A DNA stretch of 64,000 bases from Vibrio spartinae (lineage in GTDB: Bacteria; Pseudomonadota; Gammaproteobacteria; Enterobacterales; Vibrionaceae), in contig NZ_AP024907.1 in the NCBI RefSeq assembly GCF_024347135.1, positions 1,231,001-1,295,000 of the forward strand. The letters run 5' to 3'. Made by a program: the position numbers and the translations under genes. Shown in pieces: positions 1 through 8,746 of the stretch. The notes under the pieces were generated by a model, which was not told the origin of the DNA, made no database searches, and saw only the letters and a list, made by a program, of their open reading frames with translations. Each line of letters starts with the position of its first letter. The stretch's first letter is position 1.

Positions 1-1
1 T

Positions 2-1609
2 GCCGACACGCTGGAAACGCTTCCCGAAGCCTGGATCGCAACGGTGAAAAACCGTCCCGGCCAATGGGCAGTCGCGGACAGCAACGGTCAACCAATCACT
101 CATAGCCGCTTTCTGGTCGGCAGTCTGCTGCTCAAACGTAAACTTCAGCATCTGCCGGGACAGAATTTAGGCTTGCTGGTCCCGACTTCCAGTGTTGGGC
201 TGATGAGTAATCTGGCAGCGATGATGGCGGGGAAAACCGTGGTCAATCTCAATTACACGGCTTCAGCAGAAGCTCTGCGCAGTGCAAAACACAATGCGGC
301 AATGGAAAGTGTCGTTACTTCCAGACGCTTTCTCGCCAGACTGGAAAAACGCGGCATTGACTGCCAGACCCTCCTTGACGGCTGTCATGTACTTTATCTG
401 GAAGATTTCAAAGCCAGTCTCGGCCGGCCCGCACAACTGATGATGTTATTGGCGGTCAAAACACTGCCTGCCAGTTGGATTAGCCGATTACTCTGTCAGC
501 AACAACAACGGGAAGATACCGCTGCAATCTTGTTCTCTTCGGGAAGTGAAGGCGCGCCGAAAGGTGTCATGCTCAGCCACAAAAATATTCTGGCCAATTT
601 ACGTCAGGTTTCGGATGTGCTGAATATCCGCAGCAACGATAAAATCATGGCGACCCTGCCACTATTCCATGCATTTGGTCTGACAGTCACCGGCATGTTA
701 CCGCTGATTGAAGGGATTCCGGTCATCTGCCATCCGGATCCGACCGATAGCCTGAATATTGCCCGTTCAGTCGCCAAATATGAAGCCACCCTGATGTGTG
801 CAACCTCGACATTTTTAGGCATGTATCAGCGTAACCGTCGCATCAATCCCATGATGTTCAACTCACTCAGAGCTGTGGTATCCGGTGCTGAAAAATTAGA
901 CGCGAAGATCAAAGCCGCATTTCAGCAGAAATTTATGGTGCCAGTCCTCGAAGGATACGGTACCACCGAAACAACGCCGGTTGCCAGCGTCAACCTGCCG
1001 GGGCATCTGGTCCGTCGTGAAGGCTTTATTCAGGAAGCCGCCCGCGAAGGAACCGTTGGTCTGGCACTTCCCGGAACCACATTTAAGATCGTGGATCCCG
1101 TGACACTGATGCCGTTACCTGCCGGTGAAGACGGACTGATCCTGATTGGTGGCGCTCAGATCATGCAGGGCTATCTCAATGACCCGGATAAAACGGCCGA
1201 AGTCGTCGTCGAACTGGACGGCCAACGTTGGTACAAAACCGGAGACAAAGGTCATCTGGATAGTGACGGCTATTTAACTATCGTTGATCGTTATTCACGC
1301 TTCGCCAAACTGGGTGGCGAGATGGTAAGTCTGGGGGCTGTTGAACAGTGTACCCGTGAACTGCTCGATCAACCGGAATCCGGGCTGGTTGCCGTGAATC
1401 TGCCGGATGAGAAGAAAGGAGAACAGATCATCATGCTAGTTGATCTGAATTTAGAACCGGCTGAAGTGAAAAAAATCCTGATCCAGAAAGGAATGCCGTC
1501 TCTGATGCTGCCAAATAAAATCATGCAAGTCGCCAATATTCCCCTCCTGGGCAGCGGCAAGCTCGATTTCTCCGCCGCAAAAAATCTGGCACTGGCGCAA
1601 ATGGGATAA
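2..1609 (+). CDS. aas: Acyl-ACP synthetase (AMP-binding) part of an Aas-type protein, 5' end outside window
   Basis: The reading frame is open from base 2, so the gene starts before the window; a GTG at 44 is only an internal codon. About 535 residues are visible. They form an ANL adenylating domain: the Ser/Gly-rich ATP loop (SSGSEGAPKG, near base 535), the GYGTTETTP motif, the hinge YKTGDKGHLDSDGYLTIVDR, and a C-terminal GSGKLD containing the usual catalytic lysine. The family activates fatty acids with ATP and loads them on acyl-carrier protein; in Aas this feeds an acyltransferase that re-acylates lysophosphatidylethanolamine at the inner membrane. Any acyltransferase domain would lie upstream and is not seen. 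Base composition is richer in G+C than the eut genes that follow. A stand-alone acyl-CoA/ACP ligase is the alternative. Confidence 0.8.
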   Translation, partial: ADTLETLPEAWIATVKNRPGQWAVADSNGQPITHSRFLVGSLLLKRKLQHLPGQNLGLLVPTSSVGLMSNLAAMMAGKTVVNLNYTASAEALRSAKHNAAMESVVTSRRFLARLEKRGIDCQTLLDGCHVLYLEDFKASLGRPAQLMMLLAVKTLPASWISRLLCQQQQREDTAAILFSSGSEGAPKGVMLSHKNILANLRQVSDVLNIRSNDKIMATLPLFHAFGLTVTGMLPLIEGIPVICHPDPTDSLNIARSVAKYEATLMCATSTFLGMYQRNRRINPMMFNSLRAVVSGAEKLDAKIKAAFQQKFMVPVLEGYGTTETTPVASVNLPGHLVRREGFIQEAAREGTVGLALPGTTFKIVDPVTLMPLPAGEDGLILIGGAQIMQGYLNDPDKTAEVVVELDGQRWYKTGDKGHLDSDGYLTIVDRYSRFAKLGGEMVSLGAVEQCTRELLDQPESGLVAVNLPDEKKGEQIIMLVDLNLEPAEVKKILIQKGMPSLMLPNKIMQVANIPLLGSGKLDFSAAKNLALAQMG

Positions 1610-1643
1610 ATAGCACAAAACGTCAAATAAATAGGTGAACATA

Positions 1644-1832
1644 ATGAAAACAAACAAAATCAAAGAATTAGAATATATTTTAGACATGGCTGATCTCGCT
1701 GTCCTTGCACTGTCTTCAATCTTGCTGGCTGACTATAAAGGCGTGTCTGCTTTGCAAAAAGGGATTATCGAGATCAGTAGAAAAGCAGAACAGCTGATAG
1801 AACAGGAAACTTGCATGGAACAGGCGATATAA
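1644..1832 (+). CDS. Small unknown protein (62 aa)
   Basis: I do not recognise this protein. The ATG at 1644 is preferred over the GTG at 1635 because AGGTGA lies about six bases before it. The product is mostly helical, with a hydrophobic stretch at about residues 14-27 (DLAVLALSSILLADY) followed by a charged helix and a Cys near the end; no signal peptide is evident. It lies 35 bases after the Aas-like gene and may be cotranscribed with it. The repeat array starting at 1849 begins 17 bases after its stop codon, so this ORF is the last gene before the accessory block. Confidence 0.45.
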   Translation: MKTNKIKELEYILDMADLAVLALSSILLADYKGVSALQKGIIEISRKAEQLIEQETCMEQAI

Positions 1833-1848
1833 CAAATATCCTGAAGAG

Positions 1849-1939
1849 AATAAGCAAATAAGCAAATAAGCAAATAAGCAAAATAAGCAGGACACACACC
1901 TCAAGGAATGGATTTACTTATGGTGTGTGTCCTCGTAAG
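1849..1939. repeat. TAAG-heptamer array plus 12-bp palindromic repeat (left edge of accessory block)
   Basis: Five head-to-tail copies of AATAAGC or AAATAAGC (1849-1888) run into a perfect inverted repeat: AGGACACACACC at 1889-1900 and GGTGTGTGTCCT at 1922-1933, with a 21-base loop. CGTAAG follows. The same organisation recurs at 10984-11067, and the outer heptamers match those flanking the RAYT element ends at 7028, 9549 and 28077. I infer a REP-like or MITE-like structure mobilised by, or related to, the HUH transposase encoded at 7540-8502. Confidence 0.8.
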
Positions 1940-1997
1940 AATTCTTCTTTTTATTATCGATCAAGTCTTATTGATTACATAGAGAAAATAGCAATGA

Positions 1998-3386
1998 CTA
2001 GGCTTCAGTTGGAACTTGAAGCATTTCATTGCCTTCTTGCATGGCATCTGAACTATGTGTTGCTTTAAAGTAAACAAAACCTAACGCGAATAGTACGACG
2101 AAGATAACCGCGATTAAGAAGTTATAGTAAACCATAGCAACCAAAGACAGTACGGCAAGGATAAGCGCTACTGCCGGCGCATAAGGAAATAGCGGTGCTA
2201 CAAATGGACGCTCTAGATTCGGTTCAAGGCGACGTAGTTTGAATAATGCAAGCATTGAGACAATATACATTACAATGGCACCGAATACCGCCATGGTAAC
2301 GATGTTCGCCGTCAGAGGTTGTCCTGCGATAACAATAAGGTTATCCGAGAATATGGCGGCGATCCCGATGATACCGCCGGCAAGAATGGCCCAGTGAGGT
2401 GTTTGGTATTTGCTGTTTACCGCGGCTAGTGATTTAGGTAAGAAGCCTGCGCGCGCTAAAGCAAAGATCTGACGAGAGTAACCCATGATAATGCCGTGGA
2501 AAGAGGCTATCAAGCCGAACAAGCCTAGCCATACCAACATATGTAACCAACCGCTAGAGTTACCAACAATCATTTTCATCGCTTGTGGTAGTGGATCGTT
2601 GATGTTTGACAGTTCACGCCAGTCACCTGCGCCCCCCGCAAAGAACATGACACCAATTGCCAGAACGACTAGCGTTAATATACCTGCGATAAATGCAACG
2701 GGAATCGTACGTTTAGGGTCTTTTGCTTCTTCAGCAGCCATTGATGCGCCTTCGATGGCGAGGAAGAACCAGATTGCGAATGGAATGGCGGCAAAGATAC
2801 CTGATATCGCTTCGCCAGAAAATTCATTGCTACCCGCCCAGCCGTTAGCTACGAAGTTATCAATAGAGAAGCCTGGAGATACCACCCCCATGAATACCAA
2901 TAGTTCGACAATGGCTAGAATTGTTACTAACAGTTCGAAGGTCGCAGCGATACTAACACCAATCAAGTTCAGTGCCATAAAAATAATATAAGCACTTACC
3001 GCAACCATTTTCGGATCCCAAGTTGGGAACTGAACATTCAAATAAGCACCAATAGCCATCGCAATCGCGGGTGGAGCAAAGACAAACTCTACCAGCGTAG
3101 CAAAGCCTGCGATGTAACCGCCAACCGGACCGAATGCACGATAGGCGTAAGCAAATGGTCCGCCAGCATGTGGGATCGACGTGGAAAGTTCGGTAAAGCT
3201 AAAAATGAACGCCGTATACATGGTTGCGATTAGAAATGTCGTAATTAAAAAGCCTAATGTGCCAGCTTGTGCCCACCCATAACTCCAGCCAAAGTATTCG
3301 CCAGAGATGACGAGTCCTACCGCGATCCCCCAGAGATGAAATTTCCCTAGCGTTCGTTTTAAGCCAGGTTTGTTGTCATGTCCCAT
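1998..3386 (-). CDS. eat: Ethanolamine permease (APC family)
   Basis: This 462-residue protein has about 12 hydrophobic segments and the amino acid/polyamine/organocation (APC) family pattern. The N-terminus (GIAVGLVISGEYFGWSYGW) matches the ethanolamine permease subgroup. It would import ethanolamine across the inner membrane. It is transcribed in the same direction as eutC and eutB, which supports the substrate. A gap of about 146 bases separates it from eutC and holds a 7-bp stem (GCACTTC/GAAGTGC, about 3522-3546) overlapping the eutC 3' end, so its expression may be uncoupled from eutBC. The ATG at 3386 is followed by a short polar N-terminus, as expected for this family. Another amino-alcohol permease is possible but less likely in this setting. 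Confidence 0.88.
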   Translation of the reverse strand: MGHDNKPGLKRTLGKFHLWGIAVGLVISGEYFGWSYGWAQAGTLGFLITTFLIATMYTAFIFSFTELSTSIPHAGGPFAYAYRAFGPVGGYIAGFATLVEFVFAPPAIAMAIGAYLNVQFPTWDPKMVAVSAYIIFMALNLIGVSIAATFELLVTILAIVELLVFMGVVSPGFSIDNFVANGWAGSNEFSGEAISGIFAAIPFAIWFFLAIEGASMAAEEAKDPKRTIPVAFIAGILTLVVLAIGVMFFAGGAGDWRELSNINDPLPQAMKMIVGNSSGWLHMLVWLGLFGLIASFHGIIMGYSRQIFALARAGFLPKSLAAVNSKYQTPHWAILAGGIIGIAAIFSDNLIVIAGQPLTANIVTMAVFGAIVMYIVSMLALFKLRRLEPNLERPFVAPLFPYAPAVALILAVLSLVAMVYYNFLIAVIFVVLFALGFVYFKATHSSDAMQEGNEMLQVPTEA

Positions 3387-3532
3387 ATCAATTCCCTCTT
3401 TTCCCTGATAATAATTGTGACAATTTGAGTGCGACAGACCGTTGTGTCATGCCGACGTGAACTATATGTATGAACCTTTATGAATGATCCCTTGGGCTCA
3501 TCATCTTGATTTGTCATTTAGGCACTTCCTTC

Positions 3533-4387
3533 TCATTCAGAAGTGCTGGTTAAACAAAATTGTTGCTGTGTTGTACTTTCTAGCTGAACGTCGTCAGAGC
3601 GGTCTTTTAGTCCTACGCCAGTCAACTGGATTCGATGAGATTCACGTAATAAGTAAAAGCATTTGTGCGCAGCTGCAGGATAATTGAGTCCTTGGGGGCG
3701 CACATTGGAAATGCAGTTGCGCAGAGAATCTTCAGTGCCGCGTTTGGGTTGCCAAGTCAGGTAAAGCCCCATGCTGTCTGGAGAACTTAAACCGGGACGT
3801 TCGCCCACAAGGAGTAAAACTTCTTTGGCATTGAGTGCTTCACCGACATCGTCGCCAATGGCGACACGTGCTTGCTCAACGATACTGAGCGGTGCGAGAT
3901 TCCAATCTTTTGTCGGATCGTCGTTCAATATGGTGAGTAGCGACTCTATAAATGGTTTTGCGTGATGAGCAATGGCATAAGATGAAAGGCCATCCGCGAT
4001 GACAATGGCCAAATCATAGGATTCTTGCTGATCAGCTTGACTACGGAGTTGCTGCAAACGATAGAGAGAACGTTCATCCAGTTGGCGACCAAAATCTGGA
4101 CGTTGTAGGTATTCCATTCGGTTTGCTGCACCACTGTGTAAAACAAAAGCTGGCAAAAGTGGGGCAATATGTTCGCTCTGTTCAAGTTCTTCCATGAGCT
4201 GTGCTACATCAAGTGGAACATGAACCGCGTCCATCGCTTGGGCGTGAGAAAGCTGAAAACGCAGTAACTCTGCGGTTGGAATACTGGTTCCCACTCGGCC
4301 AAGACCAATGCGAGCATCGGTAAATTGGCGTAGCTTTTCCCATGGGTCTTCATGAACCAGTTTCTTCATTGGGAGGATATCGTTCAT
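3533..4387 (-). CDS. eutC: Ethanolamine ammonia-lyase small subunit
   Basis: This is the 284-residue light chain of adenosylcobalamin-dependent ethanolamine ammonia-lyase, which converts ethanolamine to acetaldehyde and ammonia. Family motifs are clear: IGLGRVGTSIPT near residue 26, LVGERPGLSSPDSMGLYLTW near 190-210, and the C-terminal CISNVRPQGLNYPAAA, which shape the cobalamin-binding interface. Its ATG overlaps the eutB stop by four bases (ATGA at 4384-4387), indicating translational coupling and a one-to-one complex. No microcompartment shell or EutG/EutE-type dehydrogenase genes appear nearby, so acetaldehyde must be handled by enzymes encoded elsewhere. Confidence 0.95.
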   Translation of the reverse strand: MNDILPMKKLVHEDPWEKLRQFTDARIGLGRVGTSIPTAELLRFQLSHAQAMDAVHVPLDVAQLMEELEQSEHIAPLLPAFVLHSGAANRMEYLQRPDFGRQLDERSLYRLQQLRSQADQQESYDLAIVIADGLSSYAIAHHAKPFIESLLTILNDDPTKDWNLAPLSIVEQARVAIGDDVGEALNAKEVLLLVGERPGLSSPDSMGLYLTWQPKRGTEDSLRNCISNVRPQGLNYPAAAHKCFYLLRESHRIQLTGVGLKDRSDDVQLESTTQQQFCLTSTSE

Positions 4388-5784
4388 GACGCCTCCTGAA
4401 TTAGCTGCAGGGGTTGAATGAACGATGGGGCAAGCTCATTGTTTAGCTGAACGTGATTATCTTGGGGTGAGATTTTCATCGCTTTCAGCCAAGCATCGAA
4501 CTCAGGTGCCGGACGTAAACCAAGCACCTGACGAGCATAAAGCGCATCGTGGAATGATGTCGTTTGATAATTGAGCATGATGTCATCGGAACCAGGAATT
4601 CCCATGATGAACGAGCATTCGGCCACACCAAGCAGTGTTAGCAGGTTGTCCATGTCATTTTGGTCCGCATAGGCGTGGTTGGTGTAACAGATATCGCAGC
4701 CCATTGGTAAGCCCAATAATTTGCCGCAGAAGTGATCTTCCAAGCCTGCACGGATGATTTGTTTTCCATCGAATAAGTATTCTGGGCCGATAAAGCCAAC
4801 AACAGTATTGACTAAAAGGGGGTTAAATTTACGCGCTAAAGCATAAGCTCTTGCTTCACAGGTTTGTTGGTCAAGCCCATGGTGTCCGTTTGCCGAAAGT
4901 GAACTTCCTTGGCCCGTTTCAAAATACATCACGTTATTTCCAACGGTTCCACGATTCAGGCTTAATGCGGCGTCGTAAGCTTCCGCCAGCACATTGGCAT
5001 TAATACCAAATCCTTGGTTGGTTGCTTCCGTTCCACCAATAGACTGAAAAACCAGATCAACGGGTGCGCCTTTTTCAATTGCTTCGATGGTATTGGTTAC
5101 ATGAGTTAAGACACACGATTGAGTCGGAATTTCATAATGTTGAATAACGTCATCCATCAACTTCATCAACTTAATCGCCTGCGTGACACTATCGGTTGCG
5201 GGATTTATTCCGAAAACCGCATCGCCATTACCATACATGAGGCCATCGAAGATTGAGGCCGCAATGCCGTTGACGTCATCGGTCGGGTGATTGGGCTGAA
5301 GACGAGTAGACAGATGTCCCGGAAGGCCAATAGTATTGCGGAACTTAGTAATCACCTGACATTTCTTCGCCACCAAAATTAAATCTTGGTTACGCATGAT
5401 CTTCGATACCGCTGCTGCCATTTCAGGTGTTATTCCTGAACGGACTTTTGCTAACTCAAAATCGGTGGTCGTTTCTTGTAATAGCCAATTACGAAAATCA
5501 CCAACGGTTAAATGTGAGATTGTTTTGAAGGCATCGGCATCATGCTCATCGATAATTAAACGAGTGATTTCGTCTTTCTCATACGGAATTAGAGCTTCGT
5601 TGAGGAATACTCTTAGTGGAAGATCCGCCAAAACCATTTGTGCAACGACGCGTTCTTCGGCAGAGTGGGCGCAAACGCCCGCAAGTTGATCTCCTGAGCG
5701 TAATGGTGTTGCTTTCGCCATCACCTCGGCTAGAGATCCAAATTGATAGGTTTGAGTGCCTAGTTGGTAACGGTAACTCGCCAT
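4384..5784 (-). CDS. eutB: Ethanolamine ammonia-lyase large subunit
   Basis: This is the heavy chain (about 466 aa from the chosen start), a TIM-barrel subunit that binds ethanolamine and, with EutC, adenosylcobalamin. I choose the ATG at 5784 (MASYRYQLG) over the one at 5802 because a GAGGT ribosome site lies about five bases before it and the encoded N-terminus then matches the family (YQF...LRSGDQLAGVCA). Recognisable stretches include GLPGHLSTRLQPNHPTDD, YFETGQGSSLSANGHHGLDQ and MGCDICYTNHAYADQNDM. It is first in the eutB-eutC-eat gene set and divergent from the AraC-type regulator starting at 5965; the 180-base gap presumably holds both promoters. Confidence 0.96.
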   Translation of the reverse strand: MASYRYQLGTQTYQFGSLAEVMAKATPLRSGDQLAGVCAHSAEERVVAQMVLADLPLRVFLNEALIPYEKDEITRLIIDEHDADAFKTISHLTVGDFRNWLLQETTTDFELAKVRSGITPEMAAAVSKIMRNQDLILVAKKCQVITKFRNTIGLPGHLSTRLQPNHPTDDVNGIAASIFDGLMYGNGDAVFGINPATDSVTQAIKLMKLMDDVIQHYEIPTQSCVLTHVTNTIEAIEKGAPVDLVFQSIGGTEATNQGFGINANVLAEAYDAALSLNRGTVGNNVMYFETGQGSSLSANGHHGLDQQTCEARAYALARKFNPLLVNTVVGFIGPEYLFDGKQIIRAGLEDHFCGKLLGLPMGCDICYTNHAYADQNDMDNLLTLLGVAECSFIMGIPGSDDIMLNYQTTSFHDALYARQVLGLRPAPEFDAWLKAMKISPQDNHVQLNNELAPSFIQPLQLIQEAS

Positions 5785-5964
5785 AAATACCTCGTTATCC
5801 ATACAAGCAATGGGCCTAAACTTTGCTTGATACTTTTAACAGTAATTATGCGATTAACGTTCCTCGGAACTAACGAAATTGCGCAAAAATTCAAATTATT
5901 TAATTTCAATGGGTTATGGTTGTAATGCATCAGGGTAGTGCATAAATAAGGAGAGGCTGGCAAG

Positions 5965-6978
5965 ATGAATTTTTCGCAAATGCATCATGAAAGAAATTCA
6001 CTTGCACTAAAACGATGCAAGTCCTACTCATTTGATGTCAATCAGCAAGCCGAAAGTTTAGTCAAGTGGGATCAACATTATAATCAGCATAGCCAAGGCC
6101 GCTTTTCAGGTTATCTTGATGAGCTGAATTTTGGTGGTATGCACTTATTTGAAGAATATACCAACCAAACGCTGTTACAGCACTGCTGTGTCAATGAACA
6201 TAATATTTGGCTTGGTTTTTCATTACAGAAACAACGCCCTAAAATTAATGGCACCCAAATTGAGGAAGGTCAATTGATGATCCGTCCATCAGGCGTTGAG
6301 TTTGAGTTGATCACCCCTAAAGAGTTTCATATCTATGGGTTGGTGCTAGATAAACGAGTGTTGCAACAAGAGTTGATTGGGCTCGATGCTGATTTATGGC
6401 TCAATGAATCAGCAAAAATTTTGGTGAGTGAGCCAAATACGAGAGTGAGTTATGAATTGGCCAAAATTATTGGTTTGATGCTGCACGATAATACGCCGTT
6501 CTCAACAGTGCTTAACCATAATAAAGGCGGCGAGCGTCTTAAACGCTTACGTCCCGTCATTAGTTCGGCTATTGCAGATTTACTGTTGCAAACCGAAACC
6601 GGGATGAGAGAAATTGAAGTTTCAGCGCCCGCAAAACGGCGTGTGTTAGAACGGATTCGAGACCATATTGAGAAAACAGGACGTTATCCTTTAACCACGA
6701 CAGAGTTGTGCCAAATTGCTTACGCTAGCCGTCGAACGCTTCAATATTGTTTTGAACAAGAGTTAGGGGTATCTCCTATCCAATATTTACGTGATTGCCG
6801 TCTTAATGAAATTCGACGAATTTTACTCAATACAGAAGAAGAGGTTGTGATTTCCAACCTAGCGGTCGAATTTGGGTTCTACCATATCAGTACTTTTAAT
6901 GAGCATTACAAGAAACTGTTTGGTGAAACCCCAAGTCAAACTCGACAACGTGCTCGTTTATACCATTATAAACGCTAG
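5965..6978 (+). CDS. eutR: AraC-family activator of the ethanolamine genes
   Basis: This 337-residue protein has an N-terminal sensory region with no obvious membrane segment, and a C-terminal AraC-type double helix-turn-helix at about residues 230-330. It includes the second recognition motif (SNLAVEFGFYHISTFNEHYKKLFGE, shown here split: SNLAVEFGFYHIS then TFNEHYKKLFGETPSQTRQR). AAGGAG lies about nine bases before the ATG. In enterobacteria EutR activates eut genes when ethanolamine and adenosylcobalamin are both present; the divergent position here supports the same job. The name rests on context and fold, since AraC sensory domains diverge quickly. Confidence 0.8.
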   Translation: MNFSQMHHERNSLALKRCKSYSFDVNQQAESLVKWDQHYNQHSQGRFSGYLDELNFGGMHLFEEYTNQTLLQHCCVNEHNIWLGFSLQKQRPKINGTQIEEGQLMIRPSGVEFELITPKEFHIYGLVLDKRVLQQELIGLDADLWLNESAKILVSEPNTRVSYELAKIIGLMLHDNTPFSTVLNHNKGGERLKRLRPVISSAIADLLLQTETGMREIEVSAPAKRRVLERIRDHIEKTGRYPLTTTELCQIAYASRRTLQYCFEQELGVSPIQYLRDCRLNEIRRILLNTEEEVVISNLAVEFGFYHISTFNEHYKKLFGETPSQTRQRARLYHYKR

Positions 6979-7027
6979 TTCTTTCCTTCCTATCCTACCA
7001 ACCAAAAGCAGATCATGTGTCTTAAAA

Positions 7028-7326
7028 AAATAAGAAATAAGCAGAAGAAATAAGCAGGACACGCACCTCACGGAGTGGATTTGTTCAGCGGTTGAAGTCG
7101 TTCCAGGTTTTCTAAGCTAGCTCTCGATGTAAATTATCGGCAGAATAAGCAGGACACGCACCTCACGGAATGGATTCGTTCAGTGGTTGAAGTCGTTCCA
7201 GGTTTTCTAAGCTAGCTCTCGATGTAAATTATCGGAAAATAAGCAGGACACGCACCTCACGGAATGGATTTGTTCAGCGGTTGAAGTCGTTCCAGGTTTT
7301 CTAAGCTAGCTCTCGATGTAAATCAG
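7028..7326. repeat. Three extra tandem copies of the RAYT element left end
   Basis: Direct repeats of about 90-95 bp start at 7049, 7144 and 7238. Each begins AATAAGCAGGACACGCACCT and ends near CTCGATGTAAATTATC. They are nearly identical to one another and to the fourth copy at 7328, which forms the real left end of the transposase-bearing element. TAAG heptamers (7028-7055) precede the first copy. There are no variable spacers, so this is not a CRISPR. Likely origin, by inference: repeated one-ended insertion or rejoining by the HUH transposase, or unequal recombination. Confidence 0.85.
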
Positions 7327-8667
7327 AAATAAGCAGGACACGCACCTCACGGAATGGATTCGTTCAGCGGTTGAAGTTGTTCCAGGTCTTCTAAACTAGC
7401 TCTCGATGTAAATTATTTTTTGCTCGATTTTATGTCGGGGTATTGAATAATTAAGGGCAGTTTTGCATCGATAAAGATGAATCATCGGTTTGAATGGATG
7501 ACGAATGTCAGCAACGGAATTGATATTGAACGGTATTGTTCAGGAAATATGAATCCCGAGCATTCTCTGCTTTTTGAGTTGTTGTTTCGCGAGATTAAGC
7601 CGTTCGGTTGAACCGACCCAGAGTCTGGGTTTCTTTTCCAGCTCGGTGCAGAGTTTGAGGCATTCCTGCTGAGGCAGAGACAACCGCGTGAGGATATTGG
7701 GTAGGCGTTGGTGAATATAGCCCCGTTTATCTTCCCGGATTTGCCGCCCGACCCAATCGACCAATTCGATATAATCCATCAGTCGGAAAGGAATACCTTG
7801 GGGGTTATCCTGATGTTCATAGCCGATGAAATTCACTAAATTGTGGGTTTCGGTTTTTCCTTGCGCCAGTGAAGTCAGTCGGGCTTTAATCGAAGTGTAC
7901 TCAGACTGCTCGGGTGTGTCAGCCATATTTGCTCTGACCGGATTGAGGTCGACATAGGCCATCGCTGCTAACAGGGCTTTCTCATCGAGTAAAGCCTGAG
8001 ATTTAAACCGTCCTTCCCAGAATCGCCCTCTGCACTGGTCTTCGTTGTTGGCACGGACGGCAATCTCATGATTGAGCTCTTGCATAAAACAACTGAGGGA
8101 ATAGAGTCGGTGACGCCAAGTTTCAATGAGTTGGGTGCAGGCATCACGCTCAGCTTGAGAAGTCAGTTGTCCATCGAGAAGGCGCTGAATGAGCTGGGGG
8201 AGTTGATGCTCTTGTCCCCATCGTTCAATGACCTCATGGTCAGAAAGAGAGATAGCCTTCTTTTTATCGATATAGACGACCATATGGTAATGGTTACTCA
8301 TCACAGCATGGGAGCAAATCCCAATACAGTAGATAGAAGCTAATGTGAAGATACGCGATTCCACCCATTCCCGGCGATGTTCATAGGATTTACCGCAATA
8401 AGGGTCATAACCACATAGAAATGAGCGACGGACACAGCGGGAGACGATGTGATAGTAGGGCGTGACCTCGGGGCAAATGAGTTGTGAGCGGGCAGTTGTC
8501 ATGGATGCTCTCGGGATGATGATAGATGAGTCTTATCGTGGAGGATTGAGGCTGGATAGGGAATCGATTCAACCGCTGATTCCGAGTGAGTTCAAATTTA
8601 TTGGTTATCAATGGTCAGACTGATTTCATGATGATGAGAGATTGATTAGAGCGGGTGTCCTTATTTT
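7327..8667 (-). mobile_element. RAYT-type (IS200/IS605-like) element, full copy
   Basis: The element runs from the left end AATAAGCAGGACACGC (7328) to the right end GCGGGTGTCCTTATTT (8651-8666). These are imperfect inverted repeats. It encloses one HUH transposase gene transcribed leftward. TTATTTTG repeats (8661-8684), the complement of the left-flank heptamers, follow the right end. Directly beyond lies a half attC site (8686-8746), so the element or an associated deletion has removed the rest of that site. Two shorter copies sit at 9549-10045 and 28077-28523. Exact cleavage points cannot be fixed without an empty site. Confidence 0.85.
7540..8502 (-). CDS. REP-associated tyrosine (HUH/Y1) transposase
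   Basis: This 320-residue protein carries the Y1/HUH nuclease signature: HYH at residues 71-73 in SNHYHMVVYID binds the divalent metal, and Tyr183 in YVDLNPVRA is the probable nucleophile. The conserved RGRFWEGRFKSQALLD (158-173) is typical of RAYT proteins. Such enzymes cut and join single-stranded DNA at short hairpin-associated motifs. The C-terminus holds a helical extension found in the longer RAYT subgroup. The reading frame is intact, so the protein could act on the two truncated copies and perhaps on the palindromic repeats. It is bounded by the element ends, with no neighbouring accessory gene (no tnpB). Confidence 0.93.
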   Translation of the reverse strand: MTTARSQLICPEVTPYYHIVSRCVRRSFLCGYDPYCGKSYEHRREWVESRIFTLASIYCIGICSHAVMSNHYHMVVYIDKKKAISLSDHEVIERWGQEHQLPQLIQRLLDGQLTSQAERDACTQLIETWRHRLYSLSCFMQELNHEIAVRANNEDQCRGRFWEGRFKSQALLDEKALLAAMAYVDLNPVRANMADTPEQSEYTSIKARLTSLAQGKTETHNLVNFIGYEHQDNPQGIPFRLMDYIELVDWVGRQIREDKRGYIHQRLPNILTRLSLPQQECLKLCTELEKKPRLWVGSTERLNLAKQQLKKQRMLGIHIS

Positions 8668-8685
8668 GTTTCTTATTTTGTTTTC

Positions 8686-8746
8686 GGCTCATTGGGACTG
8701 GAAACGCCGCGCGTTGACAGTCCCTCTTGAGGCGTTTGTTAGCCCG
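8686..8746 (-). other. Truncated VCR-type attC integron recombination site
   Basis: Read on the minus strand, this is GGGCTAACAAACGCCTCAAG, then AGGGACTGTCAACGCG, then GGCGTTTCCAGTCCCAATGA, then GCC. It matches from memory the 5' half of the V. cholerae repeat (VCR) almost base for base. The site should continue for another 60 bases or so but stops where the RAYT element's T-rich flank begins (8685). The stop codon of the adjacent hydrolase gene lies inside its first bases, as is usual for cassette genes. Confidence 0.85.

Noticed and set aside
7049..7415. Four regularly spaced repeats resembling a CRISPR array
   Set aside because: Units are 85-95 bp and contiguous, with no unique spacers; they are identical to the left end of the adjacent transposase element, and no cas gene is present.
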